DNA from: Arachnopeziza araneosa
Taxonomy: Eukaryota; Ascomycota; Leotiomycetes; Helotiales; Arachnopezizaceae
Length of the DNA: 64,000 nt
NCBI GenBank assembly: GCA_003988855.1
Contig: QYAI01000015.1
Span: 186,001-250,000, forward strand
Reading direction: 5' to 3'
The translations under genes and the position numbers were made by a program. Positions 12,471 to 23,526 of the stretch are shown piece by piece. The first letter of the stretch is position 1. Every line of letters begins with the position of its first letter. Under the pieces are notes generated by a model that did no database searches, had not been told where the DNA came from, and was given only the letters and a program-made list of their open reading frames with translations.

Positions 12471-13402
12471 CTGGGCTTGTCCTTGTGACTTGAGGGTTAA
12501 TGAGCAGATGGGAGGTTGGTTGTCGGACATGGACCTATCTTTTCTATTTCTACAGCTGATTAGCATAACTGTCTGGCGGAGACTGGAGGGTTGTCGGGCT
12601 CACCCACGTGATGAATAATTTGTATCTCGGATCAATGACCATCTGATTATAAATATGTTTTACAAGCATCCCCATCTGGTTCTCTTCTGATGCTATAGGT
12701 AGTCCTGAGAAAGGTTTTCGATATATACTAGATGACGACACGAAGGTGGTGTTGACTTCAGGTGTGAGGGAGAAGCGAGAGTTTCGGGTCATGAGCTCCC
12801 CCTCCTCCAGCACACATTTTTGAAAACAACTCTCGACGACGCGAAGCCATGTCCTCACTCAATTCTCTGCACAATGCCGCTTGATTAATTTGACTTTATA
12901 TATTCACCCACCTGGCACTGTTGCATATGGTCCACGCGCCCACCCCAGCCAGGGGTAGAATCAGCAGCAATCGGAAGAATCGCCGAGTCGATAAAATCAA
13001 GAGTTAAGAGGGCCTAAACCCTGAGGCGTACAGGCTGAAAGCAAGAATCCACACGAACAAGCGCAAACACGCGTACTTGAATATATATGACGTCTGTGGA
13101 GCAGCCAAGTGGTGTCTTCTGCCCTCGAAGGATGGGGGCGTCTTATTCTTATCAATCAGCAAAGGCAAAGGCTCAGGGAGGCTTCTGGACTGGACTCTAA
13201 AACGCCACCAGCTGCCATGGAGCGCAGCCATTCTTTCCTCTTGTTAAAAATATGCATCCAACCCCCTAAAGAAGGAAAGAAAAACTCTAGCTCTTGGCTC
13301 CCTTGGCAAGCAAGCCACAGCGCTTTCAGCTCGACGGGCATATTATTCAAGACGATCGCGACGATCCCCCCGATCATTTTGCCAAACTTGCACCTGTTTC
13401 GC
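12471..13402. other. Intergenic: KMT6 3' flank and MFS promoter
   Basis: A CACGTGA site at 12605-12611. The MFS frame stays open upstream of 13403, but the first plausible ATG with an MFS-like N-terminus is at 13403. Nothing else recognised. Confidence 0.5.
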
Positions 13403-15051
13403 ATGGAGAATCCCAAGCCGAGAAAAGACACTCCCGTACTTGTGGAGTCGGTGGAGGTGAAGGGGCAGGAAAACGAAGTGTCGCTCGTTCCGACTCCGAG
13501 TGATGATCCCCAGGACCCGCTGGTATGTTCTGCACCACCAAGATCCCATGTCTTTCTCATCATGACCCAAATTAGAACTGGCCATTGAGCAAGAAATTCA
13601 CCATCATCGGAGTGCTGTCCATTGCGGTTCTGGCTGGCGTCTCCTCCCCTCTCGCTGGCCAACTGAACGTTAAACCACAGTCGGTACTATATCGGCAATC
13701 CACTACGCACATAGCATGGCAAAACTCAGCAGCATCAGCGGGCCTCGCGACCGGCGGCTTCTTCTTCGCACCCGTAGCGTTCAAATTCGGTCGTAGCTCC
13801 ACCATCTTCTGGACGCTCATCGCAGCCCTTCTCACCCAAGTATGGGCGGCTCTCATGACCTACGAGTCTCAATTCAAGGCCTTCATCGTCTCGCGATTCT
13901 TTGCCGGATTCTTTGGGGGTGTAGTTAACGTCCTTGGACCACGGATTTTGCTCGATGTCTTCTTTCTTCATCAGAGGGGTCGAGCTTTCACCGCGTTCCA
14001 TTGGGGTGACGCTTTCGGGAGTACTGCTGTACCGACTCTCTCGGCTTTTATCACCGCAAATAGGTCTTGGACCCTAGAGTTCTGGTGGACAGTCCCTATA
14101 TTTGCCATTGCCATTGTCTCATGCTTCGTCTTCGTGCAAGAGACGGCTTGGGATAGAACTCCTGGTGCTGTCAACCCGCCTCAGCCTCGAAGTTTTGTCG
14201 CAAATCGAGTAGTCACCTTCTTCCCAGGGACAAGAATTACGCCCAAGGCAACCGTTCGTCAGACAGTAAGTCCTAATCTCGCCAATGACTGATAATCTCC
14301 GCTTGACACGTCAAACTAGTTCCGGATCGCAAGTATCCCATTCCTGATCTTAGTATCGCCGGTGACCCTCCTCATCGGCATCTACACCCTCGTCAACTTC
14401 GGGTTCTACATAGCCATGAACGCCCTGTCACCTGTTTTCCTGCAAAAACCAGAAGTAGACGGCGGTTACGGGTTTTCAACCCAGCAAAATGCCTACTTCT
14501 CCTTCGTGCACTGGATTGGTGTGATTTTTGCCCTGCTATACGGCTACTCTCTCTCTGACCGTCTTCCTCTCTACGTCTGCTCTCTCCGGAGCGGAACCTG
14601 GAAGCCAGAATACCGTCTCTTGGCCCTCATCGTCCCCTCTATTTTCAACCCTCTGGGTCTGGGCATTTTCGGTGCTGCGCTACAGTACCACCTATCCTGG
14701 CCGGTCATCGCCGTCGGTCAGGTCTTCGTCACCTTCGCGAGCATGAGCCTGATCTCAATTTGCTCGAATTATATATGTGAATGTTTTGTGAACCATCCTG
14801 CCGAAGCGAGCATCACGAGTAATGCCCTACGACTGCTGTTCGGTCTAAGTGTCGCCTTTTATATCAATGAGTGGGTAGCGGCGGTCGGTGTAGGGTGGTG
14901 CTATGGCATAATGGCGTTTTTTGAGATGCTTTCTTTTGGCTGTATTGTTCTTTTGATTTGGAAAGGTCATCAGATACGGGAGTGGACTGTGGGAGGATTG
15001 AATAGGAGTGAGGAGGGAGAGAAAGTGGTGGGGAGCGAGAGTGATGGTTGA
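13403..15051 (+). CDS. MFS transporter, DHA1/Hol1-like
   Basis: Proton-coupled membrane transporter of the major facilitator superfamily; substrate unknown. Three exons (13403-13522, 13576-14265, 14320-15051) give 513 residues, a normal length for a 12-span protein. The N-terminus carries the family signature DPQDPLNWPLSKK just before the first span, and the first splice falls exactly inside it (DPL/NWP), which supports the start and the join. TM segments include FTIIGVLSIAVLAGV, GLATGGFFFAPVAF and a TM4-like SRFFAGFFGGVVNVLGPRIL. FKFGRSSTIFW after TM2 corresponds to motif A. A cytoplasmic loop after TM6 (ETAWDRTPGA...RITPKATVRQT) contains the second intron, and the second bundle runs from ASIPFLILVSPV to GCIVLLIWKG. 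DHA1 and Hol1-like members include drug, polyamine and nutrient carriers; nothing here separates them. Confidence 0.93.
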
Positions 15052-16239
15052 ACTGAAAGGAAATGCGTCTTGAAGGAGTATTTAGATGCAAATTTCTAAC
15101 ATGATATGATTCCTATCATCATTATTTTTTTATTTTTTTTTTACGAATAAATGATGGTACTTCTGAAGCGGCACTTGACTAGCTCAGAGGCTACTCTCGT
15201 AGGTAAGTACGGGAATCACGTGGCGGCCTGGCACGAACGCGATCCATCCATCTATCGGTAGGTAGATGCTCGTCTCTTCTCCACCATCAAGCTTCTCTGC
15301 AAACAAACGAAAAATCACAGCGGGGCTAGCATCTGCCCACTTCAGTCGTTCTATTTCGGCCACTTGGCCTCCTACAGAAGATGCGCCCTTCTCGAACAAC
15401 TGAAATTAGGAGCCACACTCTTTTCTTACAAATGGCAGGACCTCGAAGTGGCAGTTCAGTCCAGAAAGACGGATCCTTTACTTGACAATGCCTCTTAATT
15501 CGCAATCTGGCCGCGCCGAATCAAGAAGGCGTGTTTATTATCTCCTTATTTGTCCAATTCGGGATGTTTGAGGTTGATCACGACGACGACTCTTCCTACT
15601 GGCTCGTACGGACGGGACACTGCTTACCTGGAGCCGAGAGTTGAGCCTCGATACTACGACTGTTAACCAGTTACCTGGGCGCTGCGCATGACGGATGATT
15701 ACATGATTGGGATGACTTCTTCCACTTGCTGCCCACGGCGCTTTGGTCGCCGCCGCATAGGCTCAATTCTGCGCTGTCATTCGGCACAGATGCCCATGTC
15801 GGGCGATCGCTCAGGAACCATCAAGACTCATCTGGCTATGCAGATACATCCCTCACCACCCCAGCGTGTATCTGTCGGTCGCTAACGCTGATAGGCAGGC
15901 TCTCTCTCCCAGCTCCCCGAACGCCACTCAGAAGACAGACTCAAGAGCCGGCGGCCGGAGCAACTTGTTGACTACCTTCCGAAAACAATTTATCTTCATT
16001 TCCTCGTCACAAGTAGCTGATCGCGCGCGCGGGGCTCTGAATGCTGGTCGCTGATGCTATCAGGCAGGATGTGCAAGATGGCCAATTTAATTGTTGGTTT
16101 GGCTCTTTTCCCATGTTAGGGCGCAATGAAGGATAAGTAGAGCTTGTCTCCCTATGCTGGACCTGCTGCGCTGTCGCTCTTTATCCCTCTCTTTTCTTCT
16201 CAATCGCGCTGTTGGTTAGGTGGACGAATTCATTTCATC
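15052..16239. other. Intergenic between MFS and sedolisin
   Basis: About 1.2 kb. A T-rich tract near 15120-15145 is probably the MFS 3' end. A 71-codon minus frame at 15184-15399 has no ATG-supported or family features. The remainder is presumably the sedolisin promoter. Confidence 0.5.
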
Positions 16240-18095
16240 ATGTTTTCCAAGACACTCCTTTTGGCAGCTCTGCTGTCGCCCGCTCTCGGCGCAGTGCTCG
16301 AGAAGCTCAATGGCGTTCCGAAGGGTTGGACTCATACTGCTACCCCATCTCCCGACACGAAAGTCACTTTTACCATTGGGCTTGCGCAGCAGAATCTCGA
16401 TCAGTTGGAGTCCCAGTTGACTGCCGTTTCAACACCCGGACACCCATCATATGGAAAGCATTTGGACATGGATGCTGTGAATGCTCTTTTCGCGCCATCA
16501 TCAGCGACTGACCAAGCAGTGCAATCGTGGCTCAAATCCTCCGGCGTCAGCCAGGTACACAGTGATGGTCATTGGATTTCTTTCGCTACCACTGTGGGAA
16601 AAGCCAATTCGCTGCTCAACACCACCTTCTTGACTTACACCAACAGCGGAGTGTCGAAGTTGAGAACGACACACTATTCAGTACCAGATTCTTTGGCATC
16701 GCACATTGACTTGATCGCCCCAACCACATTTTTTGGCAAGACCGTTGCGAACGCACCCAAGTTCAAAAAGCGGGCTCCAGTCGTTGCGCCATCTCAAACC
16801 AGAAGTGAGGATTCATCGAAAGTCGTTGTTGATGCAAGCTGCCAAACTTCAATTACACCTTCTTGCATCAAAGAGCTCTATAGCGTTAATGATTACACAC
16901 CCAGCATTTATTCAGGCTCCCGTGTTGGATTCGGCAGTTTCTTGAACGAGTCTGCCTCCTACCAGGATCTCTTCGACTATGAGCAATTCTACGACATCCC
17001 CAAGCAGAACTTCTCTGTTGTTCTTATCAGCGGTGGAGTCAATGATCAGAATCCCGCCACGGCCCAAATCGGAGAATCTGATCTCGATGTCCAAAATATC
17101 ATCGGTGTCTCTCATCCCCTCCCAGTCACTGAATACATCACCGGTGGCTCCCCACCTTTCATCCCTAACATCGATGAACCCACAGCAGCCGACAACGAGA
17201 ACGAACCCTATCTCCCCTACTACACATATCTTCTTTCTCAGCCCAACTGGGCCCTTCCCCAAGTCATCTCTAATTCCTACGGTGATGACGAGGACACCGT
17301 CCCATATTCATACGCCGTCCGCGTCTGCAACATGATCGGTTTCCTGGGTCTACGAGGTATCACGGTCCTCGAGTCCTCAGGAGACACCGGAGTCGGTGCT
17401 GGATGTGTTTCCAACGATGGCAAGAACAAAACCCAATTCGTGCCTCAATTCCCTGGAACCTGTCCTTATATCCTCTCAGTCGGAGGAACTCAAGCCGTCA
17501 CACCTGAAGTTGCATGGACTGACGGGTCCGGTGGTTTCTCAAACTACTTCCCAACAGCTTGGTATCAAACCTCTGCTGTTGAAACTTATCTCACCAAGTA
17601 TATCAGCCCCGCTACGATCAAGTATTATACTCCATACACCAACTTCTATGGAAGAGGATTCCCTGATATTTCGGCTCATAGTTTGACCCCTGAGTACGTC
17701 CATCTCTCCTGTCCATATTGGCAAAACTAATAGAAACCAGCTACCAAGTAATCTATGACACTCAACCTTCTCCATCAGGTGGTACATCAGCCGCCGCCCC
17801 TGTCGTAGCTGGTATCCTCGCCCTCCTCAACGATGCCCGTTTCCGAGCCGGTAAATCCAGCCTCGGCTTCGTTAACCCGCTTCTCTACACCTATGGCTCC
17901 GGTGCTCTGAATGACATCGTGGGTGGTGGTTCCGTGGGTTGTAATGGTGTGAATGGCCAAACTGGTGCTCCCATTCCTGGAGGTGGGGTTGTTCCGTATG
18001 CGAGCTGGAATGCCACCGTCGGTTGGGATCCGGTTACGGGACTTGGAACACCAAACTTTGATAGGTTGTTGGGTTTGGTGCTGGGACTTCCTTAG
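16240..18095 (+). CDS. Secreted sedolisin (S53), tripeptidyl-peptidase-like
   Basis: Acid serine-carboxyl protease that degrades extracellular protein at low pH. Two exons (16240-17693, 17741-18095) give 602 residues. An earlier in-frame TTG is not a good start; the ATG at 16240 begins a clean signal peptide (MFSKTLLLAALLSPALGAVL). The S53 pro-domain follows (about 20-178) and ends at a dibasic FKKRAP site at 175-180, a likely processing point. Catalytic residues are visible: Glu279 and Asp283 in GESDLD, the SNSYGDDE oxyanion segment near 345-351, and Ser501 in SGGTSAAAP. A Gly/Asp-rich C-terminal segment (NDIVGGGSVGCNG...VGWDPVTGLGTPNF) matches the calcium-binding end of sedolisins. The single intron splits an Asp codon just before the catalytic-Ser segment. 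Several N-glycosylation sequons are present. Nothing is missing from the active site. Confidence 0.95.
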
Positions 18096-18936
18096 AGAGA
18101 GGTGAGGATTGGGATGTAAAAGATGAAAAAAATGGCTAATTTTGAGGTTGAGGATTTAATGATAAACCTTAAACACTACATACAACCACAAATTTTATTT
18201 TTCACTTTGAAATTCATAGACTGTGAATGAGAAAAATTGTAATTGCCAGGTAGTGAGATTTCCCGCGTATGTTTATTATTGGATGCAGTCTAGTAAAATG
18301 GAAATCTATCATCACTCAAACTACCGAGTGATGTACACTTGAACAGATTCAAGTAGAGCAAAGCCAGAAAATTCAGAGGGCCTACCAAACTGACACCCCA
18401 GCTCAACTCTCATCCTGCCCACGAACAACCACAAACGGATCCACCACCCCAAGACCACCTCGCACCTCCACACCAGCATCTCTAATTCTACCGTTCTCCT
18501 CACACATCTCGTCTAGTTGCAAGAGGGGTAGCACATCTGGCTGATTTACGGGTGCAGTTGGTCTGTTTGTTAGTTTGTTAGTTTGTTAGTTTGTTAGTTT
18601 GTTAGTTTGTTAGTTTGTTGGTTCTGTGACTACTTGTGAAGGTGGAGGTGGAGGTGGAGGGAGGGCAGAGAAGGGGTTGTCCCTGGGGACTCTGGTGCTG
18701 GCTGTTCTTTGTAGTCGACTCGTTGAGAGGAAGGAGGGAGGAGGGAGAAGGTAGCTGGATTGGTCGGTTCTGGTCTGTGGACTCGTTGGGGAGATTGTGT
18801 GTTTAGTAGAAGAACGGCTGTTTAGGCACGTGGATACTTCAGCTTGACGCAAAGACGCTGCATTGTCGGTACTGCTATCATATTATGATTTCATATTGAT
18901 TTCTTCTTCTTCGGTTCCTTTCTGGTTCCTCTCGGC
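18096..18936. other. Intergenic between convergent sedolisin and DJ-1-like gene
   Basis: Convergent 3' flanks. AT-rich near 18120-18230, then an octanucleotide repeat (18565-18620) and a GGTGGA tract (about 18640-18662). No gene seen. Confidence 0.6.
18565..18620 (+). repeat. GTTTGTTA octamer array, seven units
   Basis: Six perfect 8-bp GTTTGTTA units plus a seventh ending in G, head to tail. The perfection implies recent slippage. It is not a telomere motif (fungal telomeres are usually TTAGGG). Confidence 0.95.
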
Positions 18937-19728
18937 TCACATCTGGCGCCAATTATACTCCATCATGCTCGCCACGCCGGCCGCCACATCGGGCCCTCTC
19001 AGCAGACTGACCAGGTACAGACTGGCATCGAGCCCACAGCTGATACCGCCGGAGCTGATGACCCTCGCCGTCGCCTGCGGATTCGTCTGCACCTTGACGT
19101 AGCGGAAGTTGGGGTTCTTGGGGTCCGGCACCACCGTCGTGACCTCGCTCCCCGGCGCGCGAACGTTGTACCCGTGGCACACGGCGCGCAGGTCGTCCAG
19201 GGCCAGGAAGTGCGTCGTGGCGTCCAGGCCGGCGAAGATGCCCGCGTAGCCGTAGAAGAGCGCGCCTGTACAAATAGACATGGCGATGCGCAAGCCGCCG
19301 GCGAGGCGCGGCGAGGGGCCGAGTTGAGCAAAGGCGGCGATGACCTCGAGCTGCTCTGCGAAGACGGCGGTGCCGAGATGGGGCGTGATGTCCGATGTCA
19401 TCCCGCCTGGCTAGAGAAGACGAATAAGCTCAAGACAGAACCAATAGAAAAAGAAAAACTCAATCACCTGGATTAGAATGTCAAAAGAGGACAGGGTGGA
19501 GAGGGCGTGCTTGAGCGTGATGTGTGGGCTGATGAGGGCCCCCTCATAAGTTCTGATCTCCGGGTGGGATGCGGCGATGGTGAGCTTGAATTGAGAGGCC
19601 GCTGGGAGGTTCTGCCGGATGTAGGTGTTGCCCAAAACGTCGAGAGGGCCATAGATATCGAGGGCGTTGAGGTGCGAATAGGCGAGGAAGAGGATAGAGA
19701 CGGGTGCTGGGTCGGTATAAGAAGTCAT
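18937..19728 (-). CDS. DJ-1/PfpI (class I glutamine amidotransferase-like) protein
   Basis: Member of the DJ-1/ThiJ/PfpI superfamily, small cytosolic proteins with a nucleophile-elbow Cys. Two exons (19468-19728, 18937-19410; 57-bp intron) give 244 residues. The start MTSYTDPAPVSILFLAYSHL is the only ATG before the first beta strand. PGGMTSD follows the splice and Cys134 lies in MSICTGAL, the expected nucleophile elbow. HFLALDDLRAV and SSGGISCGLDASLYLV match the second half of the fold. The coding region is GC-rich relative to its flanks. The subfamily usually annotated as isonitrile-hydratase-like has this ICTGA elbow, but the substrate cannot be read from sequence. It is convergent with the sedolisin gene and has a minisatellite in its 5' flank. 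Confidence 0.92.
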
Positions 19729-19815
19729 GACTGGTCGAGGAGGCTTGAAAGGATCTGGGCTCTGAAGAATATATGAGGCGGATGGAGTTCAAGCTTTGAG
19801 CTTGTATCAGTATAT

Positions 19816-19881
19816 GGGTTGTATGTGAGTTGTATATGAGTTGTATGTGAGTTGTATATGAGTTGTACGTGAATTGTGTGC
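19816..19881 (+). repeat. 11-bp minisatellite, six units
   Basis: Six consecutive 11-bp units of GAGTTGTATAT/GAGTTGTATGT, the last two more divergent. The TAT and TGT variants alternate, suggesting the true higher-order unit is 22 bp. It sits about 90 bp upstream of the DJ-1-like start codon. Confidence 0.9.
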
Positions 19882-20536
19882 GAAAGATATGAGATATGTG
19901 CGCGAGGTTGAAGACGTACATGGAAAATAGTTGAGATGTGAAAAGTGAGGAGCAGGAACAGGGTAAAAGATGGGGGAGTATAGCTCCAAACTCGCACAAT
20001 ATTACATTTCTTCTCCCGACATCCAGCTCTTGATATCTCTAAGCATCAACCTCCGCCCTTTCAGCCCCCGTCCCGCGAGCCGTTCCGCCCCCAGCTCCAA
20101 CCTCAGCCGCCATCGAGATGCGCCAGTCAGCAGCCACCATCGAAAACACCACCACATCTCCCCTCCCCGGCGGAGAATACCCAGCTGAAAGACGTGAGGC
20201 GGCGCCGAGACAGACTTGCGGTGTGCTCATTCCCCGACCCGCAGGCATGTGGCTGGCTGGCTGGCTGGCTGACTGACTGATAAGGTGCTGCTGGTGCGGT
20301 GGGTGGAGCGCTGGCATCTCGAGCAAGGTGATCGCCTTGCTCTCTTGATGAGTTTTGGGCTGCATGAGTGAACCTTCAATTGAAAGGTCGTCCAACAGTT
20401 TGCATTCGGTCTTCTTGGTGGTGGTGCTCAGTCGGTGCCACTGTACAGGTGGGAATGAGGCCATGTAACTCCAAGTGGTGTTCGGTGGCCCTACTCTTCT
20501 TGGCTTTGCACCTCCAGTGATTTTTATTCTTCGTCA

Positions 20537-20678
20537 TGTGGGTGAGATGGGCGGTCAGATGTTAGAACTTTGTGACCAGCTGTACTCTACTCAGGTCAAT
20601 GGTGCAATGTGGATGAGATGAGCGGTCAGATAATGAAAACTTTGTGCAGCCGTACTCTCCTCAGTCAATAGTGGAATG
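20537..20678 (+). repeat. Tandem duplication in the tyrosinase promoter
   Basis: Two imperfect copies of about 71 bp, each with GAGATGRGCGGTCAGAT, a GAACTTTGTG/AAACTTTGTG box, GTACTCT and CAGTCAAT/CAGGTCAATGG. It ends about 140 bp before the tyrosinase ATG. Probably duplicated upstream regulatory sequence; the bound factor is unknown. Confidence 0.8.
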
Positions 20679-20704
20679 TATAATAAGTTTCAATGCATTG
20701 CCGA

Positions 20705-20712
20705 TATAAAAG
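20705..20712 (+). promoter_or_regulatory. TATA box candidate for tyrosinase
   Basis: TATAAAAG lies 109 bp before the ATG and just after the duplicated promoter block, a usual TATA position for a fungal gene with a short leader. Confidence 0.6.
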
Positions 20713-20820
20713 TTGAATACCCCATTCGACTATTTGAAACCCCTCATCTTTACTCTTCAATTCAAAACTTCTTAAATCAGTGATTCAAATCTCATCCAAG
20801 ACGACCATAATTCCTCCAGC

Positions 20821-22437
20821 ATGGCTCATCAGGACGATATCCGTATCCGCAGATCCATCAACGCCATCTACCATGACTACCTGAACGGGAAACAACAAGA
20901 ACTCACCGATCTTATCCGGGCTTGGAAAGGCATCTGCGACATCTCCCAGAAGGACCCCAATGCCTGGAACTCCTTCTTCAAGATAGGAGGCATGCATGGC
21001 GAGCCTTTCCGAGGCGCGGGATACAGTAACCTGGCATGGTGGGGAGGATGGTGTCATCATGGCAACGTTCTTTTCCCAACCTGGCACAGAGCGTATTGCT
21101 TCCACATTGAGAATGCCCTTCGTAGCATTCCCGGTTGTAGCAATGTGACTCTTCCGTACTGGGACGAGACGGGAGAAGACACCAAGGTCAATGGTGTGCC
21201 CGGCATCTTTCTCGAACCCCAGTTCATCCTAGATGGGGAGATAATCGACAATCCTCTGTATTGCTATACCTTCCCGCAGAACATTGTAGACCGTGCCGAT
21301 CAAGACCCTACATCAAAGACATATAATATGTATACCAAAAGCAAAGGCTATAAGACGGTTCGATATCCCTACTCTGGCTTGGTGGGAACCGACGAAGCAA
21401 AGGCGCAGACGGAGGCACATAACTCAAAGTTCACGCCCCAAGAGGCTGCTAAACACTTGAGTGCCAATGTACAAGACTGGCTCAACGCAGGAATCTGGAT
21501 AAACGGAGTTTTCAACCCAACGGGAACACGCGCAAAGTTTGAAAAATGCCTTGACGCACCCAATTACACAGTCTTCTCCAACACGACATCTGCTCAGGCC
21601 TGGAATGACACTGCTATACCTGTGGATCAAGTCGTGGCTCTGGAGAGCCCTCACAATGATATCCACTTGGCTGTCGGAGGATTTCAAGTTCCCGGCGCAG
21701 ATGAGAGTCCGATCAGTGGTGCCAACGGAGATATGGGCGAGAACGACACGGCTGGTCTTGATCCCATCTTCTTCTTCCACCACTGTGAAGTCGACCGCTA
21801 TTTTTGGCTCTGGCAGCAGAAGCACAACAGTACCAAGACTCTGGAGATCATACCGGAATACCCAGGTACCAATTCGGTGGATAATCAGGGTCCAACTCCA
21901 GGCATTGCAGGAGGAACTTGGCTCACACTTGACACGGAACTGCGTCCTTTCTGGAAGACCGAACCCGGCCCCAGCGGACCCGGTACCTATATGACCAGTA
22001 AAGATGTGAGTGACACCACCGCGTTGGGATACACGTACGATACTTCTAGCCATGAATTCCTAGGCGCTTTGCCTCCGCCCCAGCGTGCTGCGACAAGCGT
22101 TAGAATTAGTGGTGTGCACAAGAACAATATTGCGGGCTCCCATCAACTCATGGTTTATGCTACCTTGCCAGGCGAGACGCAGAGGAAGTTGATCGCCGTC
22201 GATTCGGTCTTGAGCAGATGGCATGTGAGTGGATGTGCCAACTGTCAACTTACGACAGACGTGCAAAGATATGCTCCGTTGCATGGACTAAGCGCAGAAG
22301 ACGTTGAGAGTGGAGCGGTCGAGCTGACTGTAGAGGTAGTCACGAGGAGAGGGACAAATCGAGGTGGTAAATTAGGGAATGAACATCTGAAACCCACCTT
22401 GCAGGTAGTTGGGAAAGGTAAGAAGTACTTAGGTTGA
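20821..22437 (+). CDS. Tyrosinase (type 3 copper phenol oxidase)
   Basis: Hydroxylates monophenols and oxidises o-diphenols to quinones, typically for melanin. Intronless, 538 residues. Copper-A ligands: His59 (GGMHGEPF), His80 (CHHGNV) and His89 (PTWHRAY). Cys78 is two residues before His80, the spacing of the Cys-His thioether bond known from fungal tyrosinases. Copper-B ligands: His278 and His282 (SPHNDIHLAVGG) and the FFFHHCEVDR pair at 320-321. After about residue 420 comes a beta-rich C-terminal domain (RISGVHKNNIAG...RWHVSGCANC...) of the kind that shields the active site until proteolysis. There is no secretion signal (MAHQDDIRIRRSINAIYHDY), so the enzyme is probably intracellular. 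N-x-S/T sites inside are then likely irrelevant. The duplicated promoter block and TATA box upstream suggest conditional strong expression. Confidence 0.95.
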   Translation: MAHQDDIRIRRSINAIYHDYLNGKQQELTDLIRAWKGICDISQKDPNAWNSFFKIGGMHGEPFRGAGYSNLAWWGGWCHHGNVLFPTWHRAYCFHIENALRSIPGCSNVTLPYWDETGEDTKVNGVPGIFLEPQFILDGEIIDNPLYCYTFPQNIVDRADQDPTSKTYNMYTKSKGYKTVRYPYSGLVGTDEAKAQTEAHNSKFTPQEAAKHLSANVQDWLNAGIWINGVFNPTGTRAKFEKCLDAPNYTVFSNTTSAQAWNDTAIPVDQVVALESPHNDIHLAVGGFQVPGADESPISGANGDMGENDTAGLDPIFFFHHCEVDRYFWLWQQKHNSTKTLEIIPEYPGTNSVDNQGPTPGIAGGTWLTLDTELRPFWKTEPGPSGPGTYMTSKDVSDTTALGYTYDTSSHEFLGALPPPQRAATSVRISGVHKNNIAGSHQLMVYATLPGETQRKLIAVDSVLSRWHVSGCANCQLTTDVQRYAPLHGLSAEDVESGAVELTVEVVTRRGTNRGGKLGNEHLKPTLQVVGKGKKYLG

Positions 22438-23526
22438 GGGCGACTCGATGATTGTGTTTAACAAGAGAGGTCTCTTTTCCTATGTCATTTTAAGTAGTTG
22501 AAATTGATGAAGCCATTACCAGTGACCTGTGGATTATTGTTCTTTGTTGCTATCGAGGTTAGACTCTCTCGTGCAATTGCCTGTAGCAGCAACAATCAGC
22601 TTATGTTATCTATTAGGGGAGTAAAGAAGCAGATCTGGCAATAAAAATGATCTCGAATACCTTGTGGTGAAAACAACCGAGTTGTCAACAAAACAAGGAG
22701 GAATCTCTCCCTCATCACCGCCACCAGACTTATACGGATCCTTTAATCTTCAATAGCAATTACCCAGATCCGAGGTTGTAGTGCTATGCAAGGCTTTGAC
22801 ATGGTGGCGATTGCCTCAGATGAGAATAGGATGGTCTTGCTTGAGATTGAGGTCTAAGGTTTGTCGAGGAATAGGACCGGCTTGTTGCTGATGCCTCAAG
22901 GCCGTGCTTACTCGAGCTGCCATCAAGATCTCGAGTTCGGAGGGTATCAGAAGTAAAAGCACCCTGCCTATTCTATGAGTAAGGATACTGTGGCCCGTGG
23001 CAGAGGATTGTGAAGGATAAATTGTGTAATAGGAATAAAACACCTTCGACAGGGACGTTCTAAGATCTTTAGTCTTTCGAGTATGTCAAGGGCTTGTGCG
23101 GCCATACTTGCTCGGCTTTCCCGCTTTCTTAAAGGCCTTTCTTGCCTCTTCAGCCTCTGTTATAATAGTTCGCTCAGCTGCCATCCGGCTCTTTAACACG
23201 TCTTTGAACATCGCAGAATATTGAGTAGAGGGTTGGCTTGCGGTTTCGATTCAACTATCGTACGCTCAGGAGGTGGGTAAGATGAATCTTTGAAAAACCC
23301 AAGAATATCTTCCATCACACTTAAGCTCTTTATTTGTGATTGAGAATCAATTTATTATTTCTCCTAATCTCGATAAAGAAAAGCTGCCCAAGTAGGAAGG
23401 TAGAGGCGGTATCGCTATCGGTGTCGAAGCCAGTTCCTCCGTCTATATTTTAACAATGATCTAAAGACTTCCACACAATAAACAAAAACAAACAACTACA
23501 ACCCAAGACGTTCGTCATCAATCAAG
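22438..23526. other. Intergenic between tyrosinase and the 2EXR gene
   Basis: About 1.1 kb with no ORF resembling a gene. A C/A-rich leader just before 23527 (ACACAATAAACAAAAACAAA) looks like a 5' UTR. Confidence 0.5.

Larger units (their letters stand above)
19729..20820. other. Divergent region between DJ-1-like gene and tyrosinase
   Basis: Contains an 11-bp minisatellite (19816-19881), a GCTG/GACT short repeat near 20250-20282, a roughly 71-bp tandem duplication (20537-20678) and a TATA-like box (20705-20712). A 141-codon minus frame at 20039-20464 overlaps low-complexity sequence and has no family features, so it is not called. Confidence 0.6.

Noticed and set aside
18565..18620. Octamer array considered as telomere-like or CRISPR-like
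   Set aside because: Unit is not TTAGGG, there are no spacers, and this is a eukaryotic chromosome arm.
20039..20464. 141-codon minus-strand ORF between DJ-1-like gene and tyrosinase
   Set aside because: Runs through GGCT and Gly/Ala low-complexity sequence and has no recognisable domain.
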